From: Victivallales bacterium
GTDB taxonomy: Bacteria > Verrucomicrobiota > Lentisphaeria > Oligosphaerales > Oligosphaeraceae
NCBI GenBank assembly: GCA_017964325.1
Contig: JAGCSE010000038.1
Coordinates: 1 to 51,254 of the forward strand
DNA length: 51,254 nucleotides
Direction of reading: 5' to 3'
The notes under the pieces were generated by a model. The model saw only the letters and a list, made by a program, of their open reading frames with translations, did not search any database and was not told the DNA's origin. The translations under genes were made by a program, and so were the position numbers. Shown here piece by piece: positions 1 to 8,460 of this stretch. Every line of letters starts with the position of its first letter. The first letter of the stretch is position 1.

Positions 1-2
1 AC

Positions 3-1217
3 ACGTCCTGCACGTTCTGCGGCCAGTGCGTCAACGCCTGCCCCGTCGGCGCCATCACCGGCATCAGCTATGTCAAGAAGGTTTGGAACGCCATTAACGA
101 TCCGACCAAGACCGTCGTCGTCAGCACGGCTCCGGCCGTCCGCGTCGCCGTCGGACAGGAATTCGGCTTCGAGCCCGGCACGCCCATCACGGGCAAACTG
201 GTCGCCGGCCTCCGCGCCCTCGGCTTTGACAAGGTGTTCGACACGAATTTCGCCGCCGACCTTACCATCATGGAAGAAGGCAACGAACTCGTCGGCCGCG
301 TGAAAGACTTCCTTGGCGCCGTGAAAGGCGGCAAGAGCGCTGCGGATGCCTCACTTTCCGCAAGACTGCCGATCCTCACGAGCTGCTGCCCGGGCTGGAT
401 CAACTTCATCGAACACAATTTCCCGGATCTGCTCGACATCCCGTCCAGCTGCAAATCCCCGCAGCAGATGTTCGGCGCCGTTGCCAAGAGCTACTACGCG
501 GAAAAACTGGGCATCGCCCCGAAGGACCTCATCGTCGTTTCCGTCATGCCCTGCCAGGCCAAGAAGTACGAGGCGGCCCGCCCCGAATTCGCCCCCAACG
601 GTGTCCGCGACATCGACTACGTCGTCACCACTCGCGAACTCTGCAAGATGCTCCGCGAAGCCGGTATCAATCTCGCCAACATGAATGACGAGAAGTATGA
701 CAGCCCGCTCGGCGAATCCACTGGCGCTGCCGATATCTTCGGCGTCACCGGCGGTGTTCTCGAAGCGGCCCTCCGCTCCGTCTATACCATGCTCAATGAC
801 GGCAAGAATCTGGAAGGCGACGCCATCAACTTCCGCGCTGTCCGCGGTCTTGACGGCGTGAAGGAAGCTCAAGTCACAGTCGCTCCTGGCCTCACGGTCA
901 ACGTCGCTGTCGCTTCCGGCCTTGGCAACGCCCGCAAGGTGCTCGAAATGGTCCGCGAGGATCGTTCCCGCTTCCAGGCCATCGAAATCATGGCCTGCCC
1001 CGGCGGTTGCATCAACGGCGGTGGTCAGCCCTACCTGCACGGTCATCGCGACCTGCTGGACAAGCGCATGGCTGGCCTCTATCTCGAAGATGCCAACAAG
1101 CCGTTGCGTATGTCCCATCAGAATCCGGACATCCAGAAACTCTACGACGAGTATCTTGGCACGCCTGGTTCCGAGAAGGCCCACCACCTCCTCCACACGC
1201 ACTATCATCAGAAATAA
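3..1217 (+). CDS. hydA: [FeFe]-hydrogenase catalytic subunit, HndD-like (5' partial)
   Basis: Catalytic subunit of an iron-only hydrogenase, interconverting protons and H2, probably with NAD(P)H and/or ferredoxin in a multi-subunit complex. The 5' end lies outside the window. The visible part opens with a [4Fe-4S] ferredoxin motif (CTFCGQCVNACPVG), followed by the three H-cluster signatures: L1 TSCCPGW near base 370, L2 MPCQAKKYE near base 548, and L3 EIMACPGGCINGGGQP near base 985. After L3 comes the small-subunit-like tail, ending in SEKAHHLLHTHYHQK, as in NAD(P)-linked HndD-type enzymes. All cluster-ligating cysteines visible in these motifs are present. A strong terminator follows 25 bases later, so this is the last gene of its operon. 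The electron-input subunits would be expected upstream of the window. The family assignment is very firm; the coupling partner is inferred from the C-terminal tail. Confidence 0.96.
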   Translation, partial: TSCTFCGQCVNACPVGAITGISYVKKVWNAINDPTKTVVVSTAPAVRVAVGQEFGFEPGTPITGKLVAGLRALGFDKVFDTNFAADLTIMEEGNELVGRVKDFLGAVKGGKSAADASLSARLPILTSCCPGWINFIEHNFPDLLDIPSSCKSPQQMFGAVAKSYYAEKLGIAPKDLIVVSVMPCQAKKYEAARPEFAPNGVRDIDYVVTTRELCKMLREAGINLANMNDEKYDSPLGESTGAADIFGVTGGVLEAALRSVYTMLNDGKNLEGDAINFRAVRGLDGVKEAQVTVAPGLTVNVAVASGLGNARKVLEMVREDRSRFQAIEIMACPGGCINGGGQPYLHGHRDLLDKRMAGLYLEDANKPLRMSHQNPDIQKLYDEYLGTPGSEKAHHLLHTHYHQK

Positions 1218-1242
1218 TCTGTTGTAACTGAATTATTTCAAA

Positions 1243-1287
1243 GGGGCTGTTGCAAACCTTATCAGGCAAGCAACAGCCCCTTTTTTT
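1243..1287 (+). terminator. Intrinsic terminator of the hydrogenase operon
   Basis: An 11-bp perfect stem (GGGGCTGTTGC / GCAACAGCCCC) with a 16-base loop is followed by seven T residues. Its 38-base hairpin is clearly related to the terminator at 44288-44332, including the loop string AAACCTT. Confidence 0.9.
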
Positions 1288-1302
1288 CGCCTCAACGCTC
1301 AG

Positions 1303-1344
1303 CCTCTGCGTTAAACCTAAAAAACGCAGTTAAAACTCTCTGCG
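1303..1344. repeat. Degenerate CTCTGCG / GTTAAA intergenic repeat
   Basis: Between the convergent hydrogenase and dgkA genes lie CCTCTGCGTTAAA, ACGCAGTTAAAA and CTCTCTGCG in close succession. The same words, CTCTGCG followed by GTTAA, build the longer arrays at 17056-17099 and 40797-40950, so this looks like a short or decayed member of the same repeat family. Confidence 0.5.
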
Positions 1345-1360
1345 ATCATTTAATAAGTCA

Positions 1361-1771
1361 TCAACCAATCCATTTCAAGACAAGTGGATACAATGCTACC
1401 ACCCATGCGACGCTCAATGCCGTCAGCATCATGAACACGGCAGCGCTCCCCATGTCTTTCGCGCGTTTCGCCAATTCATGATAGCCTGGACTTGTCATAT
1501 CCACAATTGCCTCAATGGCGGAATTCAGCAATTCCGTGACCAACAGCAAGAGCCAAATCACGTTCAGTAAAACCTTCATCGTGACATCGAACGGCAGATA
1601 GATGGACAACGGCACCAACACGATGCCCAGCATCACATCCTGCCGGAACGCCGCCTCATGCTTCAACGCGCTTTTCAGCCCCGCCATCGAATAGAAAAAC
1701 GCACGGAAAATCCGCGCGATTCCGCTGCGGCTCTGTGGCAGTTTTCCACTATTGTCCTGTGGTATCGCCAT
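1361..1771 (-). CDS. dgkA: Diacylglycerol kinase, prokaryotic DgkA type
   Basis: Small integral membrane kinase that phosphorylates diacylglycerol (or undecaprenol in many non-proteobacteria) using ATP at the cytoplasmic membrane. The protein is 136 residues long, typical of the family. It shows the family motifs EAAFRQD, the catalytic ELLNSAIEAIVD and AKDMGSAAV, with three hydrophobic segments. The start was placed at MAIPQ because GGAGAA lies about six bases upstream. An open frame extends further upstream, but it would overlap hisC and has no such site. It sits 19 bases downstream of hisC on the same strand and is probably co-transcribed. Whether the substrate is diacylglycerol or undecaprenol cannot be read from the sequence. 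Confidence 0.93.
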   Translation of the reverse strand: MAIPQDNSGKLPQSRSGIARIFRAFFYSMAGLKSALKHEAAFRQDVMLGIVLVPLSIYLPFDVTMKVLLNVIWLLLLVTELLNSAIEAIVDMTSPGYHELAKRAKDMGSAAVFMMLTALSVAWVVALYPLVLKWIG

Positions 1772-1790
1772 ATTCTTCTCCGTCAGATGC

Positions 1791-2849
1791 TCATGCTCTG
1801 CCATGAGCGACAATATCTTCAAATGTCTGTACGAAAGCAACCATGTCTTCCTCCGTGCCCATCGTGATGCGAATATAATCGGACACACGCGGCAGTTTGA
1901 AATACCGCACCAGGAATCCGCGTTCCTTCAACAGCTTGAATACCGTCTCCGCATCCATCGGCGGTTTCACAAAGAGAAAATTCGTAGAACTTGGCTCCAC
2001 AACACAACCAAGTTTCTTCAACGCCGCCGCCGTCTTCTCACGTGTCACAATGATACGTTTCGCATTCGTCTTCATATATTCAACATCACGCAGCGCGGCA
2101 GTCGCCAAATACTGTGTAATCATATCGACATTATACGAATCCTTCACCTTGAACATCTCGAAAATCAACGGCTCCTGCGCAGCCGCGATGCCAAGCCGCA
2201 ACCCTGCCAATGAAAAGCTCTTGGACATCGTGCGCGACACGACGACATTTGGATATTCCATCACCATGTCCATGCAGGTCTGCCCAGAGAAATCCACGTA
2301 TGCTTCGTCAATCCATAAAACACCATGGAACTTTTCCGCCAGACGGCGGAGCGCCGCCTTGTCAAGCAGCGTGCCCGTTGGGGCGTTGGGATTGGCAAGA
2401 ATGAACAGCGTGGCATCGCCCGCCAGTTCCGCCGCGTTTTCAGGCAGTTGGAAATCTTCCGTCAATGGGACAGGAGCGTGGTTCGCTCCTTGTATGTCCG
2501 CCAGAACGGGATACAACGAATAACTCGGCTCCGTGAAAGCCAATTTGCCGCCCTGATCAACAAACGTCCGCAGGGCGATGGTCAGCAAATCGTCGGAACC
2601 ATTGCCGCAGATGATGTTTTCAGGCTTCAAACCAAACAGCTCCGCCGCAGCCTGCCGAATCATCAACGCGCTCGGCTCCGAATAGAGCCGTAAACGCTTC
2701 CAATCAAAGTTCTTCAATGCCTCGCCGACTTTCGGCGACGGCGGATATGGATTCTCATTCGTGTTCAATTTGACAAATGTGCGCCCTTGTGGCTGTTCGC
2801 CTGGTACATACCCGTCTATTTTCGCTATGCAATCTCGTGCGTAATTCAT
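1791..2849 (-). CDS. hisC: Histidinol-phosphate aminotransferase
   Basis: Fold-type I PLP enzyme converting imidazole-acetol phosphate and glutamate to histidinol phosphate and 2-oxoglutarate (seventh step of histidine synthesis), cytoplasmic. Its 352 residues match the usual length. Visible signatures are the N-terminal LNTNENPY substrate motif, NPNAPTGT, the DEAYVDF segment with the PLP-contacting aspartate, and the Schiff-base lysine in SRTMSKSFSLAGLRLG. The start is supported by AAAAGGAA a few bases upstream. Just beyond that ribosome binding site, the leader contains a five-unit 9-bp tandem array (2871-2916). No other his genes are in the window, so the pathway is dispersed. Some class II aminotransferases annotated hisC act on other substrates, but the motifs favour HisC. 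Confidence 0.93.
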   Translation of the reverse strand: MNYARDCIAKIDGYVPGEQPQGRTFVKLNTNENPYPPSPKVGEALKNFDWKRLRLYSEPSALMIRQAAAELFGLKPENIICGNGSDDLLTIALRTFVDQGGKLAFTEPSYSLYPVLADIQGANHAPVPLTEDFQLPENAAELAGDATLFILANPNAPTGTLLDKAALRRLAEKFHGVLWIDEAYVDFSGQTCMDMVMEYPNVVVSRTMSKSFSLAGLRLGIAAAQEPLIFEMFKVKDSYNVDMITQYLATAALRDVEYMKTNAKRIIVTREKTAAALKKLGCVVEPSSTNFLFVKPPMDAETVFKLLKERGFLVRYFKLPRVSDYIRITMGTEEDMVAFVQTFEDIVAHGRA

Positions 2850-2870
2850 TAGAGGTTCCTTTTATATTTC

Positions 2871-2916
2871 AGGGATACAAGGGATTTAAGGGATTCAAGG
2901 GGGTTCAAGGGATAAA
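2871..2916. repeat. 9-bp tandem array in the hisC leader
   Basis: Five head-to-tail units: AGGGATACA, AGGGATTTA, AGGGATTCA, AGGGGGTTCA (10 bp) and AGGGATAAA. They lie 22-67 bases upstream of the hisC start codon, between hisC and the end of the upstream minus-strand gene. No gene or known regulatory motif explains them. Confidence 0.85.
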
Positions 2917-2940
2917 CTGTTTGAAAAAGCATTCTGTACT

Positions 2941-2968
2941 TGCTTTATGCTTTAGGCTTTATGCTTAT
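2941..2968. repeat. Heptamer tandem array overlapping a stop codon
   Basis: Four heptamers in a row, TGCTTTA, TGCTTTA, GGCTTTA and TGCTTAT. On the minus strand they read as GCATAAA-type units. The array overlaps the TAA stop of the GH99/WbsX-like gene (2965-2967). The unit resembles the TAAGCAT heptamer near 50.7 kb. Confidence 0.75.
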
Positions 2969-5808
2969 TCAAGCTTCATACTGTCAATGACGATTTCTAT
3001 GTTTTCTCGGGTTGACGGATCAAAACGCAATTCCGTCAGGATTCCGCTGAAGCGTTTGTTTTGCGTCAAATCGAACACAATGTCATGGTACTGTCCGTCT
3101 GTGGGAACATCGCGAATGACTGAAGCCGCCTCCACGATCTTGTTGGTTGTCGTCGCCCAGAAAAGCTGCGCCTTATCGGGCTTGCCATCCGCATTCGGAG
3201 TCGTTTTCATGCGCACTGTGAATGTCTTGTATTTCTTTGCACGCAACTTTCCAAGATTCGTCGTAATGGCTGGATCCCAATGCTTTGTCTTGATGACCAG
3301 ATTTCCATCTTCAGGCTTGCAGCTTTCGATTCCCATAAGAACCTTCCAGCCTTGCGCCGTTTTGTCATCAAAGTCCCAACTGGAGCGCGACACGTATGTT
3401 ACACGTTTCGGAATTGTGATGTCGTATGGACCGAGCCCGACATCTTCCGGTCCGTAATTCAGCGGCCAGCCGCCTTTAGGCATTTTTGCAAATGTATCTC
3501 GCACAGCCTCATACATACCAAAACCAAACTCACGGTTCGGCTCCGCATACGAGCCTTCGCCCCATTCGTTCAACGGCGAAAGCAATATCTGCTTCTTATG
3601 GTTCGTCTTGTCGGCAAACTCCTTGGCATCCTTGCAGATGATTTGGAACAGTTCGGGCGTGCGTCCGTATATCTCCAGATGGTCGTTCCATGGCCGGTCG
3701 TCCCATCCAGTCGATAAGTTCATGAAATACGGCAGGATGCCGACCTCATGCCAGCGTTTCCACAAGTCCTTGTTGGTGACCGCCACCAATTCGAACGGGA
3801 AGCGTGAATTGTCCTCCGCCAGATTGCCATGCCACATGTAATGGTATATTGACGTCGATTCAAATCCTTTGTCCTTAAGACTTTGTATCATTTTTTCCGT
3901 GACATTCGCCTCAGGCCATTTCATTGCAGAGAAATGAATGCCCGGCAGCCCCGCCGCCCTCGCGGTCTCCTGCGCAATTTCAATGAGTCGCGCCGCGCCA
4001 CCTTTATCCGCCAAATCACGGTCCATATTGGCGACACTCCACATCATGACGACTGGCTTTCCATCGATCTTATAATACTCCGGCATATTGAAATAATTGT
4101 CAATCCAATACTTAGTAACCGCCACCATGTCTTCTTCCGAATGGGAGCCAGGCGCGTTGTGGTTCGCCCACATCATCGCCCATTTCATGTATTTACGGTA
4201 TTTCGCCTTCTTGAAGGCACGTATCCAATGCTCCAGGCCTATCTGTCCCTTCGACCAGTACCAATCAACCAACAAATACTGTATCCCATTCTCCACCAAC
4301 CACTTGATTTGCCAATCAACGCATTCCGGATTTGCCTCGTCATACCAGCCCAAAATAGGCTTGCGTTCTGGACAACGTGCAAACACACGCTGCCAGCCGC
4401 CGTTGGCACGATTGTCCCAGCCAGGGAAATACAATGCTCCGATTTCATAATCGCCCGTGTCAACAGGCTGCGGTTCAGGCACGTATGCCGCCCTTGGAAG
4501 TCCAAGCGATTTCGTGATTTCCATCATCCCTTCGGCCGTCACAGCATTTCCGTTGTCATCCTCCAATGTCACGGCGTAACGGCCATGTACAGGATAGTCG
4601 GATTTCAATTTGAAAAAATAATCGACAACATCAAACGGCTCGACGGTCTGCGCCACCGTATCGCCGCCCCCCAGTACTAAAGCGACGCTTTCAGGAGCTT
4701 TGAAATTCTTGATTTTCAAATTGTTAGCTGCTTCACCGCCATCGTTCGTCACACGCACCATGAATTCACATTCACGCCCTGCGCGGTTCAGGCCGTTCGT
4801 CAGCCCCGAAACTAGAATGGACAACTGCACAGGTCCGCCTGGCCCGTCCGCCACTTCGATTCCCTTGACAGTCATTTGGGACGCCTTTTTTCCATTCAAC
4901 GTGATGGCAAGCTTGTAAATATCTCCATTCCAACCACCTTCACTCGACATATCGACATTGTAGAACCGCATCTTGCCGTCAGGCAACACACGGAACGTCT
5001 TGCGGCGGAGACCGTTGGATTTCGACGAAAGCCATGTCACCGTAGCCCGCTCTGCCCCGACACACGCCATCTGCACACACAGCCAGAAGCCATGTTCCTC
5101 TACAGGAACGTTGATATACGTCACCCCTAGACCTAGCGATTTCTCCATATCATTGCGCCGCAGCAAGATGCCAGAATCAGTCATCTGCATTTCAGCGGCA
5201 ACAGGCTGCCATTTCTCGGAACCACCTTTCGTGAAATCCCACTGCCATTCAGTCGGCTGCATCTTTTCATAGCCTGGATCCATCACCCGAATACGTCGAA
5301 CCTCAAATGTCCTATTTCCCTTGTCTTCAGGACGATGCGACTGCGCAAAATCCAACCGCAATTTCAGAATCGTCTCCTGTTGCCAAAATGGATTCACGAC
5401 GTATGTATGCCATTCATTGTCACCTATGATGGAAAAGGATGTGAAAAGACTGGGGGAAAAGCCGTCATACTGTGACTCGTTGGTATCCGTGAAGAAAATC
5501 TGACCGTCACCGCCAAGACTGGATTTCATTTCGATTTCCACGTACTGCCACGGTGTCGCCTTGAAGCGGTCTTCAGGGCCAGTCAGCCATGGGTCCCAAT
5601 CGCTGATCGTCCCTTTCATCACACCGTCTTCAAGACGCACATTTGAGACAAAGTTCGTCTTCTTCGACCATGCCGCGACTGTCTCCGCATTGTCAAACGT
5701 CCATTCCTTCAGGCATTTAGGCTCGTTCCGTACCTCCGCAGTCGAAAGTCCGTCAGCCATCACCGTCAATGCCATCAACATGGCAACCGTTCCGAACAGC
5801 CTTTTCAT
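2965..5808 (-). CDS. Secreted GH99/WbsX-like glycan-active protein
   Basis: Large exported protein of 947 residues. It has an N-terminal signal peptide (MKRLFGTVAMLMALTVMADG), then about 430 residues of beta-rich modules resembling carbohydrate-binding domains. Next comes a GH99/WbsX-like TIM-barrel domain from about residue 449 (YFPGWDNRANGGW, YLLVDWYW, WAMMWANHNAP) to about 760 (LLSPLNEWGEGSYAEP), and finally another beta-sandwich. Proteins with this barrel include endo-mannanases/mannosidases of GH99 and the WbsX family linked to polysaccharide genes. The NEWGEG motif is the expected acidic active-site region. GAGGATAAC precedes the start. It lies 36 bases downstream of a sugar isomerase gene in the same operon, so it probably releases a glycan whose sugar is handled inside the cell. 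The substrate is unknown. Confidence 0.78.
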   Translation of the reverse strand: MKRLFGTVAMLMALTVMADGLSTAEVRNEPKCLKEWTFDNAETVAAWSKKTNFVSNVRLEDGVMKGTISDWDPWLTGPEDRFKATPWQYVEIEMKSSLGGDGQIFFTDTNESQYDGFSPSLFTSFSIIGDNEWHTYVVNPFWQQETILKLRLDFAQSHRPEDKGNRTFEVRRIRVMDPGYEKMQPTEWQWDFTKGGSEKWQPVAAEMQMTDSGILLRRNDMEKSLGLGVTYINVPVEEHGFWLCVQMACVGAERATVTWLSSKSNGLRRKTFRVLPDGKMRFYNVDMSSEGGWNGDIYKLAITLNGKKASQMTVKGIEVADGPGGPVQLSILVSGLTNGLNRAGRECEFMVRVTNDGGEAANNLKIKNFKAPESVALVLGGGDTVAQTVEPFDVVDYFFKLKSDYPVHGRYAVTLEDDNGNAVTAEGMMEITKSLGLPRAAYVPEPQPVDTGDYEIGALYFPGWDNRANGGWQRVFARCPERKPILGWYDEANPECVDWQIKWLVENGIQYLLVDWYWSKGQIGLEHWIRAFKKAKYRKYMKWAMMWANHNAPGSHSEEDMVAVTKYWIDNYFNMPEYYKIDGKPVVMMWSVANMDRDLADKGGAARLIEIAQETARAAGLPGIHFSAMKWPEANVTEKMIQSLKDKGFESTSIYHYMWHGNLAEDNSRFPFELVAVTNKDLWKRWHEVGILPYFMNLSTGWDDRPWNDHLEIYGRTPELFQIICKDAKEFADKTNHKKQILLSPLNEWGEGSYAEPNREFGFGMYEAVRDTFAKMPKGGWPLNYGPEDVGLGPYDITIPKRVTYVSRSSWDFDDKTAQGWKVLMGIESCKPEDGNLVIKTKHWDPAITTNLGKLRAKKYKTFTVRMKTTPNADGKPDKAQLFWATTTNKIVEAASVIRDVPTDGQYHDIVFDLTQNKRFSGILTELRFDPSTRENIEIVIDSMKLE

Positions 5809-5844
5809 TGTTATCCTCGATTTTGAAATCTCTTTATCGTTGCA

Positions 5845-6681
5845 TCACAATGTCTTCAGATACTCAATCGCACGTGTGATGTCGCCGACGGGATCCGCAC
5901 CGACTTCACGTTCGATCGCGAAATAGCCGTCATAGCCGACATCCTTCAAATTCTGCACATATTTCGGCCAATCGATCCAACCGCTGCCCAACGGCACTTC
6001 CTGCCGTTTGTTCGTTTCGGGATTGACCCATGCGTCTTTTGCGTGCGTATGAATGATGTGCTTGCCAAGAACTTTCACGCCTTCCACAGGCTTGTATTCG
6101 GCAAACGCCTTCTCGCGGTCATACGTGCCCGTCTCGTCCATCTGATAATGGGCGGGCCACAAAATCAAGTTCGCAGGATCGTAATTCACGGCTAACGATG
6201 GACTTCCGACTTCTTCAATCATGTCCAGCAACACTTCCGGCGGTTCAGGACCAGTTTCAATGGCAAGCTTCGCACCGACCTTTTCACCGTGTTCACACAA
6301 CCGTCCGAAGGAATCGACGAAACGCGCCCATTTCGGATTGTCCTTCGAATGCGGCATGATGCCGCAATGCCCCTGCCAAATGCCGCATTCCAAATCAGCC
6401 GCATATTCCAGAAGCCGTTTGCCTTCTTCAATATGCGCATCAAGATTTTCGGGATTCCCCAAATCGACATGTCCGCCCCATGCACAGATGGCTGATATTT
6501 CGAGCCCAAGCCCCTTCACAAATTTCACAAGTTCCTTGCGTCCATTCGCATCCAAGTCATTCGGATTGAATCCGTTGACACAAGCAAGATGGACGCCCTG
6601 ACACCCCTGCTCCGCCGCAAAGCGCATTCCGTCGTAGATATCCATCTTCAAGTTGTGAACCATGATCGCAATTTTTACCAT
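5845..6681 (-). CDS. Sugar phosphate isomerase/epimerase (xylose-isomerase-like TIM barrel)
   Basis: A 278-residue protein of the AP-endonuclease-2/xylose-isomerase-like superfamily, whose members isomerise or epimerise sugars or sugar acids using a divalent metal. Expected metal ligands are visible: glutamate in AIETGPEPPE, aspartate in VNYDPANLI, histidine in HIIHTHAKDAW and the terminal glutamate in YFAIERE. No signal peptide is present, so it is cytoplasmic. AGAGG lies about seven bases before the start. It sits between an aminotransferase gene and a secreted glycan-active protein on the same strand with short gaps, suggesting that the operon handles an amino- or acidic sugar. The exact substrate cannot be deduced. 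Confidence 0.85.
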   Translation of the reverse strand: MVKIAIMVHNLKMDIYDGMRFAAEQGCQGVHLACVNGFNPNDLDANGRKELVKFVKGLGLEISAICAWGGHVDLGNPENLDAHIEEGKRLLEYAADLECGIWQGHCGIMPHSKDNPKWARFVDSFGRLCEHGEKVGAKLAIETGPEPPEVLLDMIEEVGSPSLAVNYDPANLILWPAHYQMDETGTYDREKAFAEYKPVEGVKVLGKHIIHTHAKDAWVNPETNKRQEVPLGSGWIDWPKYVQNLKDVGYDGYFAIEREVGADPVGDITRAIEYLKTL

Positions 6682-6737
6682 ATCATTGCCTCTTGTTGTT
6701 TATTTTTTATCTATTAAACTAATTGGTTTGCATTGTC

Positions 6738-8288
6738 TTAGGCTTTTAGCTCCGCTTGCAAGAGCAGCTCCATTTGATTCACAATGCGGTCTATCAACGC
6801 CATTTCCGTAATCAACGGCAGCTTCGTCAACGCCGCTGGCGGGCAGTCCGCCTTGTACGTCTGGGCACTGACATCGACTGCGAAACGATCGCCCATCGCA
6901 TGGCCGAAATTCGCCGCCGCCTCCGCCGTGCGGAAGAATAACGTCCCCATCAAACCATGTCCTTCGGCTTTCACAATCACTTGCGGATGGCATTCCGCCA
7001 ACGACTTCAACGCCGTTTCCCAACGCCGTCCCATCTCCGCCGTATGGGCCTTGTTCGCTTCAGCAAATGCCATCGTCACAAGATACGCCAATGACGCGAT
7101 TTCCTCTTGACCGTTCGTCACGAGCGCACCAAATTGGTTCAAATTATCCAACTCACTCGTCGTCAATATCTTGGATGCAGGATACTGCCCTCCTGGGAAA
7201 CCCTTACCAATCGTCACGAAATCAGGCCGACTGTTATATTCACGGAACAAATACAGTTCAGGCGACCACAATCCCGTCTGGATTTCATCCACCATCACAG
7301 GAATGTCATGAGCATCACAAATCGCATCCGTCCTGTTAATGTAATCGTCTGTCAGACGGATTCCGCCGTAGTTCATGAGCACCAGTTCATGGAAGAAACC
7401 AGCCACCTTCGTCTTGCCGCCGTCGTACTGTTCAACAAGCTTCTCGAACGCATCCGCATCGTTGATGGGAACAGGCACAACCTTCAGCAAACCAGCGGCT
7501 TCCATTCCCGCATACAATTCGTTCCACATGCCGCGGAACAACTGCGTGACGACCGTCGTCCCATGGTAGTTCGCCTCTGTGCCACCGCGCAAATCGCCCA
7601 TGACGAAAAACACGGGCGTGCGGCCATGATATTTCGGAGCTTCAAAATGCGGCTGCAACTTATAAAATCGCGCCAACATCATCTTCAAAGCCGCCTCGCA
7701 CGCCAAGCTGCCCGTTTCAAGATTGATGACGCGGTTCAGCACGTGCCGTTCACGGCTCGACAGCACGGCTGCAAGTCCATCCACATCGTCTTTCGACAAT
7801 CCATTTGCCGTGCGAATCAATTCGCGTTCCAGTTTCCGTGTGATGAAGCCACGTGTATTATTGTGCGTAATATTCGTTATTCCAATACGTTGCGCAATCT
7901 CCAACAGACGATAGCCCGGGAAATTCTGCCCCAGCGACGCCTGGTAATGTTCGCTCTTGCCGATGATCGCCAACCGTCCATCCTCTTGCAGACGATACGG
8001 CCCCATGCCAGACAGCGGAGCCGCGTTCAGATGCGTGCTCGCTCCAAACGCATCCGTTGGAGCACCCGTGTTGTCATCCGCAAATGGCTCGCACAACACA
8101 TCACCTGTCCTTTCCAGCAATGCCGCGACATTCTTTGCATACGCTTCAGGCCAAAACTCAACTTTCTCTCGCCCAAGCTCTTGCAACTTCTTCTCATCCC
8201 CCAGCCCCAACGACGACGATGCACGGCAGACAGCATCCACATACTCGCTACCTAGCATGTCAACCAATGACAAACACAGATTTTCCAT
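6738..8288 (-). CDS. Class III PLP-dependent aminotransferase
   Basis: Cytoplasmic PLP enzyme of the class III aminotransferase family, 516 residues. The family signature is clear: the aspartate in VMVDEIQTGLWSPE and the Schiff-base lysine in FVTIGKGFPGG. About 130 extra residues precede the conserved core compared with typical members of 400-450 residues (LNAAPLSGMGPYRL region). The start codon lacks a strong ribosome binding site. It is the first gene of a minus-strand run with a sugar isomerase and a secreted GH99/WbsX-like protein. A sugar-related amine or an omega-amino acid is a plausible substrate, but the residues alone do not decide it. A long open frame on the opposite strand is a composition artefact. 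Confidence 0.82.
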   Translation of the reverse strand: MENLCLSLVDMLGSEYVDAVCRASSSLGLGDEKKLQELGREKVEFWPEAYAKNVAALLERTGDVLCEPFADDNTGAPTDAFGASTHLNAAPLSGMGPYRLQEDGRLAIIGKSEHYQASLGQNFPGYRLLEIAQRIGITNITHNNTRGFITRKLERELIRTANGLSKDDVDGLAAVLSSRERHVLNRVINLETGSLACEAALKMMLARFYKLQPHFEAPKYHGRTPVFFVMGDLRGGTEANYHGTTVVTQLFRGMWNELYAGMEAAGLLKVVPVPINDADAFEKLVEQYDGGKTKVAGFFHELVLMNYGGIRLTDDYINRTDAICDAHDIPVMVDEIQTGLWSPELYLFREYNSRPDFVTIGKGFPGGQYPASKILTTSELDNLNQFGALVTNGQEEIASLAYLVTMAFAEANKAHTAEMGRRWETALKSLAECHPQVIVKAEGHGLMGTLFFRTAEAAANFGHAMGDRFAVDVSAQTYKADCPPAALTKLPLITEMALIDRIVNQMELLLQAELKA

Positions 8289-8460
8289 TTTCAGCTCTTG
8301 CTAGATTTCATAACACTATATTATTTTTTCTCTACCTTTAGTTTACATGATTTTTCAACAAAAACAAGCATTGTCGTCACTTGTTTCTTGACTTAACATG
8401 GACATATTATTCTTTTGGTCCAAAAACAACTGCATCATGCGACAGATTATTATTCAAATT

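Noticed and set aside
7107..8255. 382-codon plus-strand open frame
   Set aside because: Antisense to the class III aminotransferase, low-complexity Arg/His/Gln composition and no family resemblance.
8388..8410. Promoter TTGACT ... TATTAT before the double lipase gene
   Set aside because: The spacer is only 11 bases, too short for a sigma70 promoter.
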